NCBI RefSeq assembly: GCF_016595245.1
Contig: NZ_JAENHM010000058.1
Span: 62,001 to 126,000 of the forward strand
Direction of reading: 5' to 3'
Source of the DNA: Azospirillum endophyticum
GTDB taxonomy: Bacteria; Pseudomonadota; Alphaproteobacteria; Azospirillales; Azospirillaceae
DNA: 64,000 nucleotides
Part shown: one piece after another, positions 6,516 to 14,187 of the stretch
Layout: each line of letters starts with the position of its first letter
Numbering within the stretch: the stretch's first letter is position 1
The notes under the pieces: generated by a model
Database searches by the model: none
Told to the model about the DNA's origin: nothing
What the model saw: the letters and a program-made list of their open reading frames with translations, nothing else
Made by a program: the position numbers and the translations under genes

Positions 6516-9224
6516 ATGGCGACTATCTGGGGTACCGCTGGGAACGACACCTTGACGGGCAATGCCGAAGACAACACCATCGGCGGCGGAGACGGCGATG
6601 ATCTGTTGACCGGAAACAGCGGCCGCGATCTGCTGATGGGCGGCGACGGGAACGACACGCTCGCCGGCGGCGGCGGCAACGACTGGATGCAGGGCGGGGC
6701 CGGAAGCGACCATTTCGTCCTGGCCCCCGGCGGCGGCTGGGACTACATCGCCGACTTCCAGGCCGGCGCCGGCGGCGACGTGCTGGACCTGACCGCCTAC
6801 ACCGGCATCGCCGGCCTCCAGGACGTGCTGTCGAGAGCGACCGCCGAGGGCAGCGACACCATCATCACCTTCAGCGCTACCGCCAGCCTGCGCCTGCAGG
6901 GCGTGGCCCTGGCCAGCCTGACCGCCGCCAATTTCCGGCTGGCCGGCGGCGAGCCGTCGGGTCCGCTCCCCGCATCCAACACCATCACCGGCACCGCCGC
7001 GCGCGACCTGCTGAGCGGCACCGCCGCCAGCGACGTCATCATCGGCGGCGGCGGCAACGACTGGATGGTCGGCGGCGCCGGGTCCGACCACTTCGTCATC
7101 AATCCCGACGACGGCTGGGACGCCATCGGCGACTTCCAGGCCGGTACCGGCGGCGACGTGCTGGACCTGCGGGGCTGGAGTGGCCTGAGCTTCGAGGCGC
7201 TGGTGGCGTCTGCGACCGAGAACGCCGACGGGCTGAATTTCGTCTTCAGCGGCAACACCGGCGTGCAGCTGGTCGGCGTCACCAAGGCGTCGCTGACGCG
7301 CGAGAACGTGCTGCTGTCCGGCGGCACCTCCGGCCCGAATCCCGCCGGTCCGTCCGCGCCGCTGCTGTCCTGGGGACCGGCCGGTTTCGACGCGACGGCC
7401 ATGTCGCGCATCGTCAAGAACAGCGACACCGGCAGCGCCGACCAGGCCGTCAACGTGGCGGCGATGTCGGCCGAGGGCCGTTACCTCGCCTACGGCGTCA
7501 AGTCGCTGGACGCCGCGACGCCGCAGCAGCCCTATGCCCACTACAGCGTCGACCTGTACCTGAAGGATCTGCAAACCGGTGCGGTGTCGAAGATCGACCG
7601 GGTGGGGGATTCCATCTACAGCACGCCGTTGTCGCTTGCCATGTCCGATGACGGATCGGCCATGGCCTATAGCGACATCCAGTATGGCGGGTATTTCGGG
7701 ATGGGCGGCCCGAGCGAGGTGCGGATCCGGGATCTCGCCACCGGGAACACCGTCGCCGTCGGCAACGGGACCAGCGTACCTTTCAACCTCATCCTCTCCG
7801 GGGACGGGGATGTGGCCGCATTCCAGAGCAAGGCCTACCGTGGCTTCAATGGGCTGCCCACCATCCATTACGACACGGACACCGGCACGAAGACGAACCT
7901 CGGCGACACGCAGAACGGGCTGAGACCGCTCGGCACTCCCGCGCTGTCCGCGGATGGCAACACCCTGGTCTTCGCGCGCTACAACGACGTGCCGGCCGAC
8001 GTGCCCGGCGGCATGCAGACCCGAACCGACCTCGTCGTCCGCAACATGGGAAGCGGCGCCGAAACCCTTTTCGAGGTGAGCGGCTATGTGGACCTGTCCG
8101 CCCCCATCGACCTGTCGGCGGATGGGCGTTTCGTCCTGTTCAGCCGGATACAGGGCGGCAGCGTCAACATCCTCGACACCGCGACCGGGGCCGTCGAGCT
8201 GGTCAGCGCGGCGGCGGACGGCACGGCGGCCAACGGCATCAGCAGCGCCGTGAAATTCAGCGCCGATGGGCGGTCGGTGGTGTTCTCCAGCACCGCGACC
8301 AACCTCGACGCCGGCGATACCAACGGGGTGGCGGATTTCTACGTCAAGAACCTCGACAGCGGCGCCGTCCGCCGCATCACCGCCGCCGACGGATCGGATC
8401 TGGGCACCGGTTACGACGTGCTCACCCTGACCTCCGACAGCGTCGCCTATCTCGGCACGAAGCACTCGACCGCGTCCGGCGAGGCGAACCAGGTCCGGGA
8501 TGTCCTCGCCATCGACCTCGACCGGCTGCCGGAGGACAGGCTGGCCGGCAACGCGAACACCGTCGACCTGACCATCGGTGGGCTGGCCGGCGGCGGGCTT
8601 GCGGCCGGGGCGGGCCATGACGCCGCCGTCTCGGTCTCTGTGGCCTGGGGCGATGGGCAGACCACCACGCGGGCGGTGACGGACGGGGCCGGCAGCCTGT
8701 CGGTGAACCACCTCTATGCCGGCGGCACCTTCGCCGGCACCGTCACCCTGACCGACGCGCAGGGACGGACATCGGGCGCCGCCTTCCGTGCCCAGGTGGC
8801 CGACCCGTCCGCGGCGGCGGGCGCCGCCCTGACCGGTGACGGCGGCACCGACCTGCTGGTCGGCGGCCGCTTCGCCGACACCCTCACCGGCGGGGCTGGC
8901 GACGACTATCTGTCCGGAGGCCTGGGCGACGACTGGCTGAGCGGCGGCGACGGCAGCGACGTGCTGGTGGGCGGGGCCGGGTCCGACACGCTGACCGGGG
9001 GGGCCGGGGCCGACCTCTTCGTTTTCGGCGCGCGCAGCGGCATCGACGTCATCACCGACTTCGACGGAGCCGGCGGCGACCGCCTGCGGATCGGAGCCGG
9101 GCAGGCTTGGACGGTGGAAAGCCTGGGCGCCGATGCGCTGGTGCGATTCAGCCCGTCCGACGGCGTCCAGTTGGCGGGGATCCGGGCGGATCAGGTTTCG
9201 GCAGGCTGGTTCGTCACCGGCTGA
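6516..9224 (+). CDS. RTX-type calcium-binding protein with internal beta-propeller-like domain
   Basis: This 902-residue protein lacks an N-terminal signal peptide and carries GGxGxDxUx nonapeptide repeats in three blocks, near residues 7-65, 170-190 and 773-842. Those repeats bind calcium and mark substrates of type I secretion. Residues about 57-97 and 178-218 are two copies of one module (NDWM, GGAGSDHFV, GWD, DFQAG, GGDVLDL). Residues about 290-660 hold several SADG(R/N)-type blades like TolB/PD40 propellers. The C-terminus ends in a VSAGWFVTG-like tail typical of RTX proteins. No HlyB/HlyD/TolC genes are next to it, so export would be in trans. A surface or extracellular role is likely; the substrate is unknown. 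Confidence 0.85.
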   Translation: MATIWGTAGNDTLTGNAEDNTIGGGDGDDLLTGNSGRDLLMGGDGNDTLAGGGGNDWMQGGAGSDHFVLAPGGGWDYIADFQAGAGGDVLDLTAYTGIAGLQDVLSRATAEGSDTIITFSATASLRLQGVALASLTAANFRLAGGEPSGPLPASNTITGTAARDLLSGTAASDVIIGGGGNDWMVGGAGSDHFVINPDDGWDAIGDFQAGTGGDVLDLRGWSGLSFEALVASATENADGLNFVFSGNTGVQLVGVTKASLTRENVLLSGGTSGPNPAGPSAPLLSWGPAGFDATAMSRIVKNSDTGSADQAVNVAAMSAEGRYLAYGVKSLDAATPQQPYAHYSVDLYLKDLQTGAVSKIDRVGDSIYSTPLSLAMSDDGSAMAYSDIQYGGYFGMGGPSEVRIRDLATGNTVAVGNGTSVPFNLILSGDGDVAAFQSKAYRGFNGLPTIHYDTDTGTKTNLGDTQNGLRPLGTPALSADGNTLVFARYNDVPADVPGGMQTRTDLVVRNMGSGAETLFEVSGYVDLSAPIDLSADGRFVLFSRIQGGSVNILDTATGAVELVSAAADGTAANGISSAVKFSADGRSVVFSSTATNLDAGDTNGVADFYVKNLDSGAVRRITAADGSDLGTGYDVLTLTSDSVAYLGTKHSTASGEANQVRDVLAIDLDRLPEDRLAGNANTVDLTIGGLAGGGLAAGAGHDAAVSVSVAWGDGQTTTRAVTDGAGSLSVNHLYAGGTFAGTVTLTDAQGRTSGAAFRAQVADPSAAAGAALTGDGGTDLLVGGRFADTLTGGAGDDYLSGGLGDDWLSGGDGSDVLVGGAGSDTLTGGAGADLFVFGARSGIDVITDFDGAGGDRLRIGAGQAWTVESLGADALVRFSPSDGVQLAGIRADQVSAGWFVTG

Positions 9225-9328
9225 TCCGGGCAAAGGGCATCGCCGTTCCGCCCGACAGGCGGCGATGCCCGGGATCGGGATTCCACCGGGAAGCCGTCAT
9301 CAGGCCCGTCGTGGCGCACGCCGCGGTC

Positions 9329-10453
9329 TCAGCGCCTGTAGGTCGGCCGTGGCAGCGGCAGGGGGGCCGGGTTCAACGCCACCCAGTCGACGGCGAGCGC
9401 ACGAAGCCGGACGGTGTCGTCACCGATCCTGCCCTTCGCCTCGGCGATCGTCCGGTCGGCTTCCGACAGCGCGGACTCGGGCAAAGGCGTGGCGGAGCGG
9501 ATGTGGTGCAGGAAGGCGTCGGCCATCTTCCGATACTCCGCATCCCAGTTGACGCCGCCGTTGCGTTCGAGTTCGTCGTTGATCCTGCCGGCGATGCGGA
9601 TGACCTCGCCCTGGACGGTGGCCGCGGGACCGGCCGATGGCACCAGCAGGTCCCAAAGCTCCCGGTACCGGTCCTCCCAGCGGACCGCCGTGGCGACGAC
9701 GGGCGATTTGCCGTCATGCATCACCCGGCGCGGAACCGGCGTCACGCCGAACAGCGCATAGAGCCGGTCCAGCGCCGCACTCGTCGCCTCGACGTCGTCG
9801 GGGTTGTACCCGGCGCGATGGAACTCGAACTGCTTGCCGATGCGCTCCACCAGCGCGGCGATCTCCGGCGTCGCCACGCTCCCGTCGTCATCGCCCTTGC
9901 CGAAGAGGCGGCCGAGCAGGGATTTCGGCTTGGCCGCTGCCGGCCGGCGTCCGGCGGCCACCAGCACCTGGGCGACGGCCTCCACCCGCCTGATGTCGCT
10001 GTTGGCGCAGCGCAGCAACGCATAGGCCAGCGGCGTCTGGCCGCTGCCATTCAGCGCGTCGACACGCGCGCCATGGGCCAGCAGCAGCTCGACCGCCCGC
10101 AGATTGCCGACCGCGGCCGCCTTGTGGAGCGGCGTGCCGCGGGCAGCCTCGCCGCTGTGCACGTCGGCGCCCAGCTCCAGCAGGATCTCGATCCGGCCTT
10201 GCCAGTGGCCGGAGCGTGCATGGAGCGGGGTGTCGCCGTAACTGTCGGGCGCAGAAACATCCGCGCCGTGATCGACGAGCCAGCGGGCGAGCGCGTCGGG
10301 ACAGTCGTTGAAGGCGAGGGCGGTCTGCTTGAACACCCCGCCGCGGGCATTCATGTCGCAGCCGTCGAAAACCGCCTTCAGCGCCTCGACGTCCCCCGTC
10401 TCCAACAGGGTCTCGAAGTCCTTCGGCAGCGTCTTTCGTTTCGCCTTCGCCAT
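9329..10453 (-). CDS. Ankyrin-repeat protein
   Basis: The product has 374 residues. After a basic start (MAKAKRKTLPKDFETLLETG) come about four ankyrin repeats between residues 20 and 165, seen as TALAFNDCPDALARWLVDHG, TPLHARSGHWQGRIEILLEL, TPLHKAAAVGNLRAVELLL and a fourth ending in LAYALLRCANSD. A basic linker (PKSLLGRLFGKG) follows, then a roughly 170-residue C-terminal domain I do not recognise (PVPRRVMHDGKSPVVATAVR region). There is no signal peptide, so it is probably a cytoplasmic protein-protein interaction factor. Frame continues 23 codons upstream of 10453, but ankyrin proteins of this kind start at the basic segment. It converges on the RTX gene with a gap of about 100 bp. Confidence 0.8.
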   Translation of the reverse strand: MAKAKRKTLPKDFETLLETGDVEALKAVFDGCDMNARGGVFKQTALAFNDCPDALARWLVDHGADVSAPDSYGDTPLHARSGHWQGRIEILLELGADVHSGEAARGTPLHKAAAVGNLRAVELLLAHGARVDALNGSGQTPLAYALLRCANSDIRRVEAVAQVLVAAGRRPAAAKPKSLLGRLFGKGDDDGSVATPEIAALVERIGKQFEFHRAGYNPDDVEATSAALDRLYALFGVTPVPRRVMHDGKSPVVATAVRWEDRYRELWDLLVPSAGPAATVQGEVIRIAGRINDELERNGGVNWDAEYRKMADAFLHHIRSATPLPESALSEADRTIAEAKGRIGDDTVRLRALAVDWVALNPAPLPLPRPTYRR

Positions 10454-10557
10454 TGCAACGCTCTCGGATCTGAAGCGGGACGGCAGGATGCCTGCACATC
10501 GGCCCTGCCGGTCGCCATTCATTTGCCGATCGCCGGCTTCCTGTCCAGGGGCCGCCG

Positions 10558-11193
10558 TCAGTTGCGTTCGATCACGCCTCGCCAGTGACGATGAAGCGCT
10601 GCGATGTCACCGCTGGTCAGGATCGGCATGGCATCCTGCAACTGGTCATCGGACCAGTCCCACCACGTCATCTCAAGCAGCAGCGCGACAAGGGAGTCAT
10701 CGAAGCGCTTCCGGATCACTCTCGCGGGGTTCCCCCCGACGATCGCATAAGGGGCGACGTCTCGCGTCACCAGCGACCGTGTGCCGATCACGGCGCCGTC
10801 GCCGATCGTGATGCCGGGCATGATGATGGCCTCCGAGCCGATCCAAACGTCATTGCCGATCACCGTATCGCCTGCGGGCCGATAGCCGTTCTGCGCGCCA
10901 GCGAATGCCGGCACCTCGGGCATCCAGAAGAAGGGAAAGGTGCTGATCCAGTCGCTCCGGTGCCCTTGGTTACCCGCCATGATGAAGGCTGCGCCGGATC
11001 CGATCGAGCAGAAGCTGCCGATCATCAACTTGTCGACGCCGTCGTCCGGGAGAAGAAACCGGGCGCAGTCATCGAAACCGTGGCCGTGATAATAGCCTGA
11101 ATAATAGCTGTATCGGCCGACCGAGATGTTCGGATTGGTGACCTGCATCTCCAGCCGGATGCCCTTGAAGGGGCTTTCAAAAAAGTTCGTCAT
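10558..11193 (-). CDS. catB: CatB-type (xenobiotic) O-acetyltransferase
   Basis: This 211-residue protein matches the type B chloramphenicol acetyltransferases along its whole length. It has MTNFFESPFKG at the start, the conserved GRYSYYSGYYHGHGFDDCAR segment, IGSFCSIGSGA, AGNQGHR with the catalytic-type His, and left-handed beta-helix hexapeptides (TVIGNDVWIGSEAIIMPG, IGDGAVIGTRSLVT), ending in IVGGNPARVIRKRF. The family transfers acetyl groups from acetyl-CoA to hydroxyls of chloramphenicol and related compounds, and works as a trimer in the cytoplasm. The start at 11193 gives the family's usual length; an upstream ATG would add 23 unlikely residues. Actual drug range cannot be read from sequence. 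It is an isolated gene without visible resistance-transposon context. Confidence 0.88.
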   Translation of the reverse strand: MTNFFESPFKGIRLEMQVTNPNISVGRYSYYSGYYHGHGFDDCARFLLPDDGVDKLMIGSFCSIGSGAAFIMAGNQGHRSDWISTFPFFWMPEVPAFAGAQNGYRPAGDTVIGNDVWIGSEAIIMPGITIGDGAVIGTRSLVTRDVAPYAIVGGNPARVIRKRFDDSLVALLLEMTWWDWSDDQLQDAMPILTSGDIAALHRHWRGVIERN

Positions 11194-11904
11194 GGAGTCA
11201 CTCACTGCATCTGAGCCGCAGACCATGCGGCGTCCTGCCTGCGCGTGGGCGCAGACATCCAACGCGGGCCACCTTCGAGGGGGCTCGCGTCAAGGCTCTT
11301 CGCGTCAAGCGTGCGAGAGCGCGATGCAGATGGGACTTGGGGCCGCTTTCATGACGAGGGTGTATAGAAGGGATCGATCGGATCGCCAAGGGCGCAAGGG
11401 CAGTATGCAGGGTGCATGACAGCCCGAAACCGGCCCGATGTCCCACGCCGATGCTCAAGCCGGGCTGGCTGATCCCGCGGCGAAACGACTGATGCAGGCA
11501 TCGAGCGACGCCGTGGTCACCTCATGATAGACTTCCGTTCCCGCTCGACGGACGACGGAAATTTCGCGGCGGTCGCCGAGATCCGCGATTTCGGCGACAA
11601 ATCCACCCGCTATGGCAACCGCAACGCTCAACAAGGCACCCACGTCAAAGGCCCCCCTGGACAAGATGCCGCAGGGTGGTCCGGCCGAGTTAATGGTCGA
11701 TGAACATACCTTGGTATGCCACCGCCTTACCCACAAATAGCCCAGTTCGTCAGCCTATCCATCATGATGGATGACTGGTGCCGTCGCGCGGAAACGCTGG
11801 TTGAAACCAGGCCGACGGCCCGAACCGACCCTTCGCCGCCGCCTGTCTCGCAAGGGATCGAAGTTTGGGACGGCGCGCGCAGGAGGCGGCATGCCCTCCG
11901 GTCG
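11194..11904. other. Gene-poor stretch between catB and the HxlR gene
   Basis: About 700 bases with only one weak frame (11455-11736, listed separately). Base composition is less biased than in neighbouring genes. I see no clear promoter, repeat or RNA gene. Confidence 0.5.
11455..11736 (-). CDS. Possible small hypothetical protein or gene remnant
   Basis: A 93-codon minus-strand frame. Its second half (GAFDVGALLSVAVAIAGG followed by VAEIADLGDRREISVVRRAG and a Cys-containing tail) reads more like protein than the first half does. There is no strong ribosome site and no recognised family. It may be the 3' end of a decayed gene whose real start is lost. Confidence 0.3.
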   Translation of the reverse strand: MWVRRWHTKVCSSTINSAGPPCGILSRGAFDVGALLSVAVAIAGGFVAEIADLGDRREISVVRRAGTEVYHEVTTASLDACISRFAAGSASPA

Positions 11905-12300
11905 CTAAACCTCCTCCTCCTCCAACCCATCGTCCCCTTTCGATGCATCATAGGCATGCTGCGCTCTTTCCATCGCGGGGCCGTTGGCGAGCGACCAGTT
12001 GTAAAGGGCGGCGAAGGGTTCGCGCAGCGAGCAGCCGAGATCGGTGATCGTGTACTCGACGCCGATCGGCTGCGTCGGCAGGACTTTGCGGCTGACAAGG
12101 CCGTTGCGCTCCAGACGCTTCAATGCCTCGGACAAAGCCTTGTGGGTGATGCCGTCGAGGCGGCGCTTGAGGTCGTTGAAGCGCGCCGGCTGCGTGCAGA
12201 GGACGCTCAGGATCAGCACCGTCCACTTGTTGGCGATATGTTCGAGGATGGGACGCGTCGCGGTGACGTCGAGCGGCAGTTCGAGCACGTCTTTGGACAT
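11905..12300 (-). CDS. HxlR-family transcriptional regulator
   Basis: A 131-residue HxlR/MarR-like winged-helix protein. It shows the family signature: ILEHIANKWTVLILSVLC, then RFNDLKRRLDGITHKALSEA, then LKRLERNGLVSRKV and a VEYTITDLG wing. HxlR proteins are dimers, often respond to aldehydes or oxidants, and usually control a divergent gene. Here the divergent neighbour is an SDR fragment 96 bp away, and an old-yellow-enzyme gene lies beyond it, which fits control of electrophile-detoxifying reductases. The family's sensor Cys near the N-terminus is absent at the usual position; the one Cys (VLCTQ) lies in helix 2. The C-terminus ends in an acidic tail. Confidence 0.88.
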   Translation of the reverse strand: MSKDVLELPLDVTATRPILEHIANKWTVLILSVLCTQPARFNDLKRRLDGITHKALSEALKRLERNGLVSRKVLPTQPIGVEYTITDLGCSLREPFAALYNWSLANGPAMERAQHAYDASKGDDGLEEEEV

Positions 12301-12322
12301 GGGTATACACCACGATATCTGA

Positions 12323-12336
12323 GCACCATCTGGTGC
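12323..12336. promoter_or_regulatory. Short palindrome between hxlR-type gene and SDR fragment
   Basis: GCACCA-TC-TGGTGC is a perfect inverted repeat with 6-base arms, placed 22 bp upstream of the HxlR gene start and about 60 bp before the SDR fragment. Its position suits an HxlR operator acting on both divergent promoters. This is inferred from position and symmetry only. Confidence 0.4.
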
Positions 12337-12396
12337 GTTCTCGTAATTAGATATAGGAATGATAGCCGTTCGTCATCACCAGCGATGTAAGGACGT

Positions 12397-12690
12397 ATGG
12401 GCAGGCTTTCAGGAAAGATCGCCGCCGTGCGCTCGTTGGCGCGGACCTGGGCCAACGAGCTGGCGCCCCGCAACATCCGCGTCAACGTCGTGGCACCGGG
12501 ACCGACCGACACCGCCATGATGGCGGCGGCGTCCGACGAGGTGCGCGAGACGCTGAAGACGCTGATCCCGCTCGGCCGTATGGGCCGTGCCGACGACGTG
12601 GCCTCGGCCGTGCTGTTCCTCGTCGGCGACCAAAGCAGCTTCATCACCGGGGTCGAGCTGCCGGTCGACGGCGGCATGGCGCAGGTCTGA
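12397..12690 (+). pseudogene. Short-chain dehydrogenase/reductase with large internal deletion
   Basis: The frame encodes 97 residues. The first eight (MGRLSGKI) are a normal SDR N-terminus, but the frame then jumps directly to the post-catalytic helix (AVRSLARTWANELAPRNIRV), followed by the usual NVVAPGPTDT, LGRMGRADDV and ITGVELPVDGG end. Missing are the TGxxxGIG nucleotide site, the NNAG motif and the Ser-Tyr-Lys catalytic residues. About 150 residues are lost with the frame kept. Without the cofactor site and active site it cannot work as an SDR. It was probably the target of the divergent HxlR regulator. A comparable intact SDR is at 21213-21947. Confidence 0.8.
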
Positions 12691-12808
12691 TCGGCACTGG
12701 CTGCCGAACGATATGATGCGGCCCCGGCGGGCGCTCGGCGCCGAGCGGCCCGATCATGGTCGGCGTCTCGAATCCGCTTGGCGACGTGGCGGGCGGCGCT
12801 TCGAAGTC

Positions 12809-13924
12809 CTACACCAGCTCGGCGAGCGCGGCGGCGTCGAAGTCCTTCAAGGCGCTGCTGTTGCCGGTCCGTACCTTCTCCACCCAGGCCGGATCGGCGA
12901 TCAGGGCGCGGCCGACGGCGATCAGGTCGAACTCATCGCGCTCCATCCGCTCCACGAGTTTGTCGAGCTTGGCGGTGGACGAGCCCTCGCCGCCGAACGC
13001 GCCCATGAAGTCTCCCGCAAGGCCGACCGAGCCGACGCTGATCGTCGCCGCGCCGGTCAGCTTCTTGGCCCAGCCGGCGAAATTCAGGCCCTGCTCGCCA
13101 TCGATCTCCGGGAACTCGGGCTCCCAGAACCGGCGCTGCGAGCAGTGCAGCACGTCGACGCCGGCCTCCACCAGCGGAACCAGCCAGTCGGCCATGAGAT
13201 CGGGCGTCTCCGCCAGCCGCGCGGTGAAGTCCTGCACTTTCCACTGGCTGAGACGCAGGATGATCGGGAAGTCTGGACCGACGCTCGCCCGGACCGCCGC
13301 GACGACCTCCGCGGCGAAACGCGCGCGTTCGCCGATCGTGGCACCGCCGTAGCGGTCGGTCCGACGGTTGGTGGCGGCCCAGAAGAACTGGTCGAACAGG
13401 TAGCCGTGCGCCCCGTGCAGCTCGATGGTGTCGAAGCCGAGACGCTTCGCGTCGCCGGCGGCGCGGGCAAAGGCGGCGATCGTGTCGGCGATGTCGCCAT
13501 CGCTCATGGCGACGCCGCGCTCGATTCCCGGTGCCTGCAATCCGGACGGGCTTTCGACGGGCGAGTCCGGCACCCACTCCGTCAGGAAGCTCTTGAGCGC
13601 CCCGGTGTGCCAAAGCTGCGGGCCCATTCTGGCACCGCCATCATGAACCGCATCGATCACGCCCTTCCAACCCGCCAGTGCCGCGTCGCCGTGGAAGAAC
13701 GGGACGCCCGGGTCGTTCCGCGAGGCCGGCCGATCGATCACCGTGCCTTCGGAGAGGATGAGGCCCACCCCGCCGGCCGCCCGACGGCGATAGTAAGCCG
13801 CATGCGCCGCACCGGGGATTCCCTCCACTGCAAAGCTGCGGGTCATCGGGGCCATGACGATGCGGTTCGCCAGCTCCATGGCGCCGATCCGGAACGGGCG
13901 GAACAGGACATCAGTAGCAGTCAT
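12809..13924 (-). CDS. NADH:flavin oxidoreductase, old yellow enzyme family
   Basis: A 371-residue TIM-barrel flavoenzyme. Visible family marks include LFRPFRIGAMELANRIVMAP with MTRS at the N-terminus, AGGVGLILSEGTVI, WHTGAL in the substrate pocket, FDTIELHGAHGYLFDQFF, NRRTDRYGG, ISVGSVG and DLIAVGRALIADPAWV, where FMN phosphate binds. Old yellow enzymes use NAD(P)H and FMN to reduce activated alkenes, nitroesters or quinones in the cytoplasm. The usual HxxH/N substrate pair appears as HGAH. The start at 13924 fits the conserved N-terminus; the earlier ATG adds only a non-conserved leader. It lies convergent with the deleted SDR, near the HxlR regulator, suggesting an electrophile-response group. 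Confidence 0.88.
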   Translation of the reverse strand: MTATDVLFRPFRIGAMELANRIVMAPMTRSFAVEGIPGAAHAAYYRRRAAGGVGLILSEGTVIDRPASRNDPGVPFFHGDAALAGWKGVIDAVHDGGARMGPQLWHTGALKSFLTEWVPDSPVESPSGLQAPGIERGVAMSDGDIADTIAAFARAAGDAKRLGFDTIELHGAHGYLFDQFFWAATNRRTDRYGGATIGERARFAAEVVAAVRASVGPDFPIILRLSQWKVQDFTARLAETPDLMADWLVPLVEAGVDVLHCSQRRFWEPEFPEIDGEQGLNFAGWAKKLTGAATISVGSVGLAGDFMGAFGGEGSSTAKLDKLVERMERDEFDLIAVGRALIADPAWVEKVRTGNSSALKDFDAAALAELV

Positions 13925-14187
13925 CAGAGACCATGCCTCCTGTGGAAAGACCTCCAAGATATACAGGGGACATTAGGTTACAAGAACGCACTTAGGGGCG
14001 CCTAGGTATATGCAAGTAAACCTCTCCAACGGCGTCCGGCCCGTCACCATGGGTATGGTGCTCCTGGTGAGGGCGGCGTCGTGGTCGATGCCGGGGTGTG
14101 CAGGACCTGGAGGACGCAGTGGCCGGCCGGGAGCGGCGGCTTGTGATGCAAAGCCGCCTCTGTCGGGGCTTCAGACAGGGGCCGCGT

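Noticed and set aside
6372..9233. A 953-codon open frame on the minus strand opposite the RTX gene
   Set aside because: It is the mirror image of GC-rich, Gly/Asp-rich repeats; its product is compositionally odd (Ala/Gly/Val/Arg-rich) and has no family segments, while the plus-strand product has clear RTX motifs.
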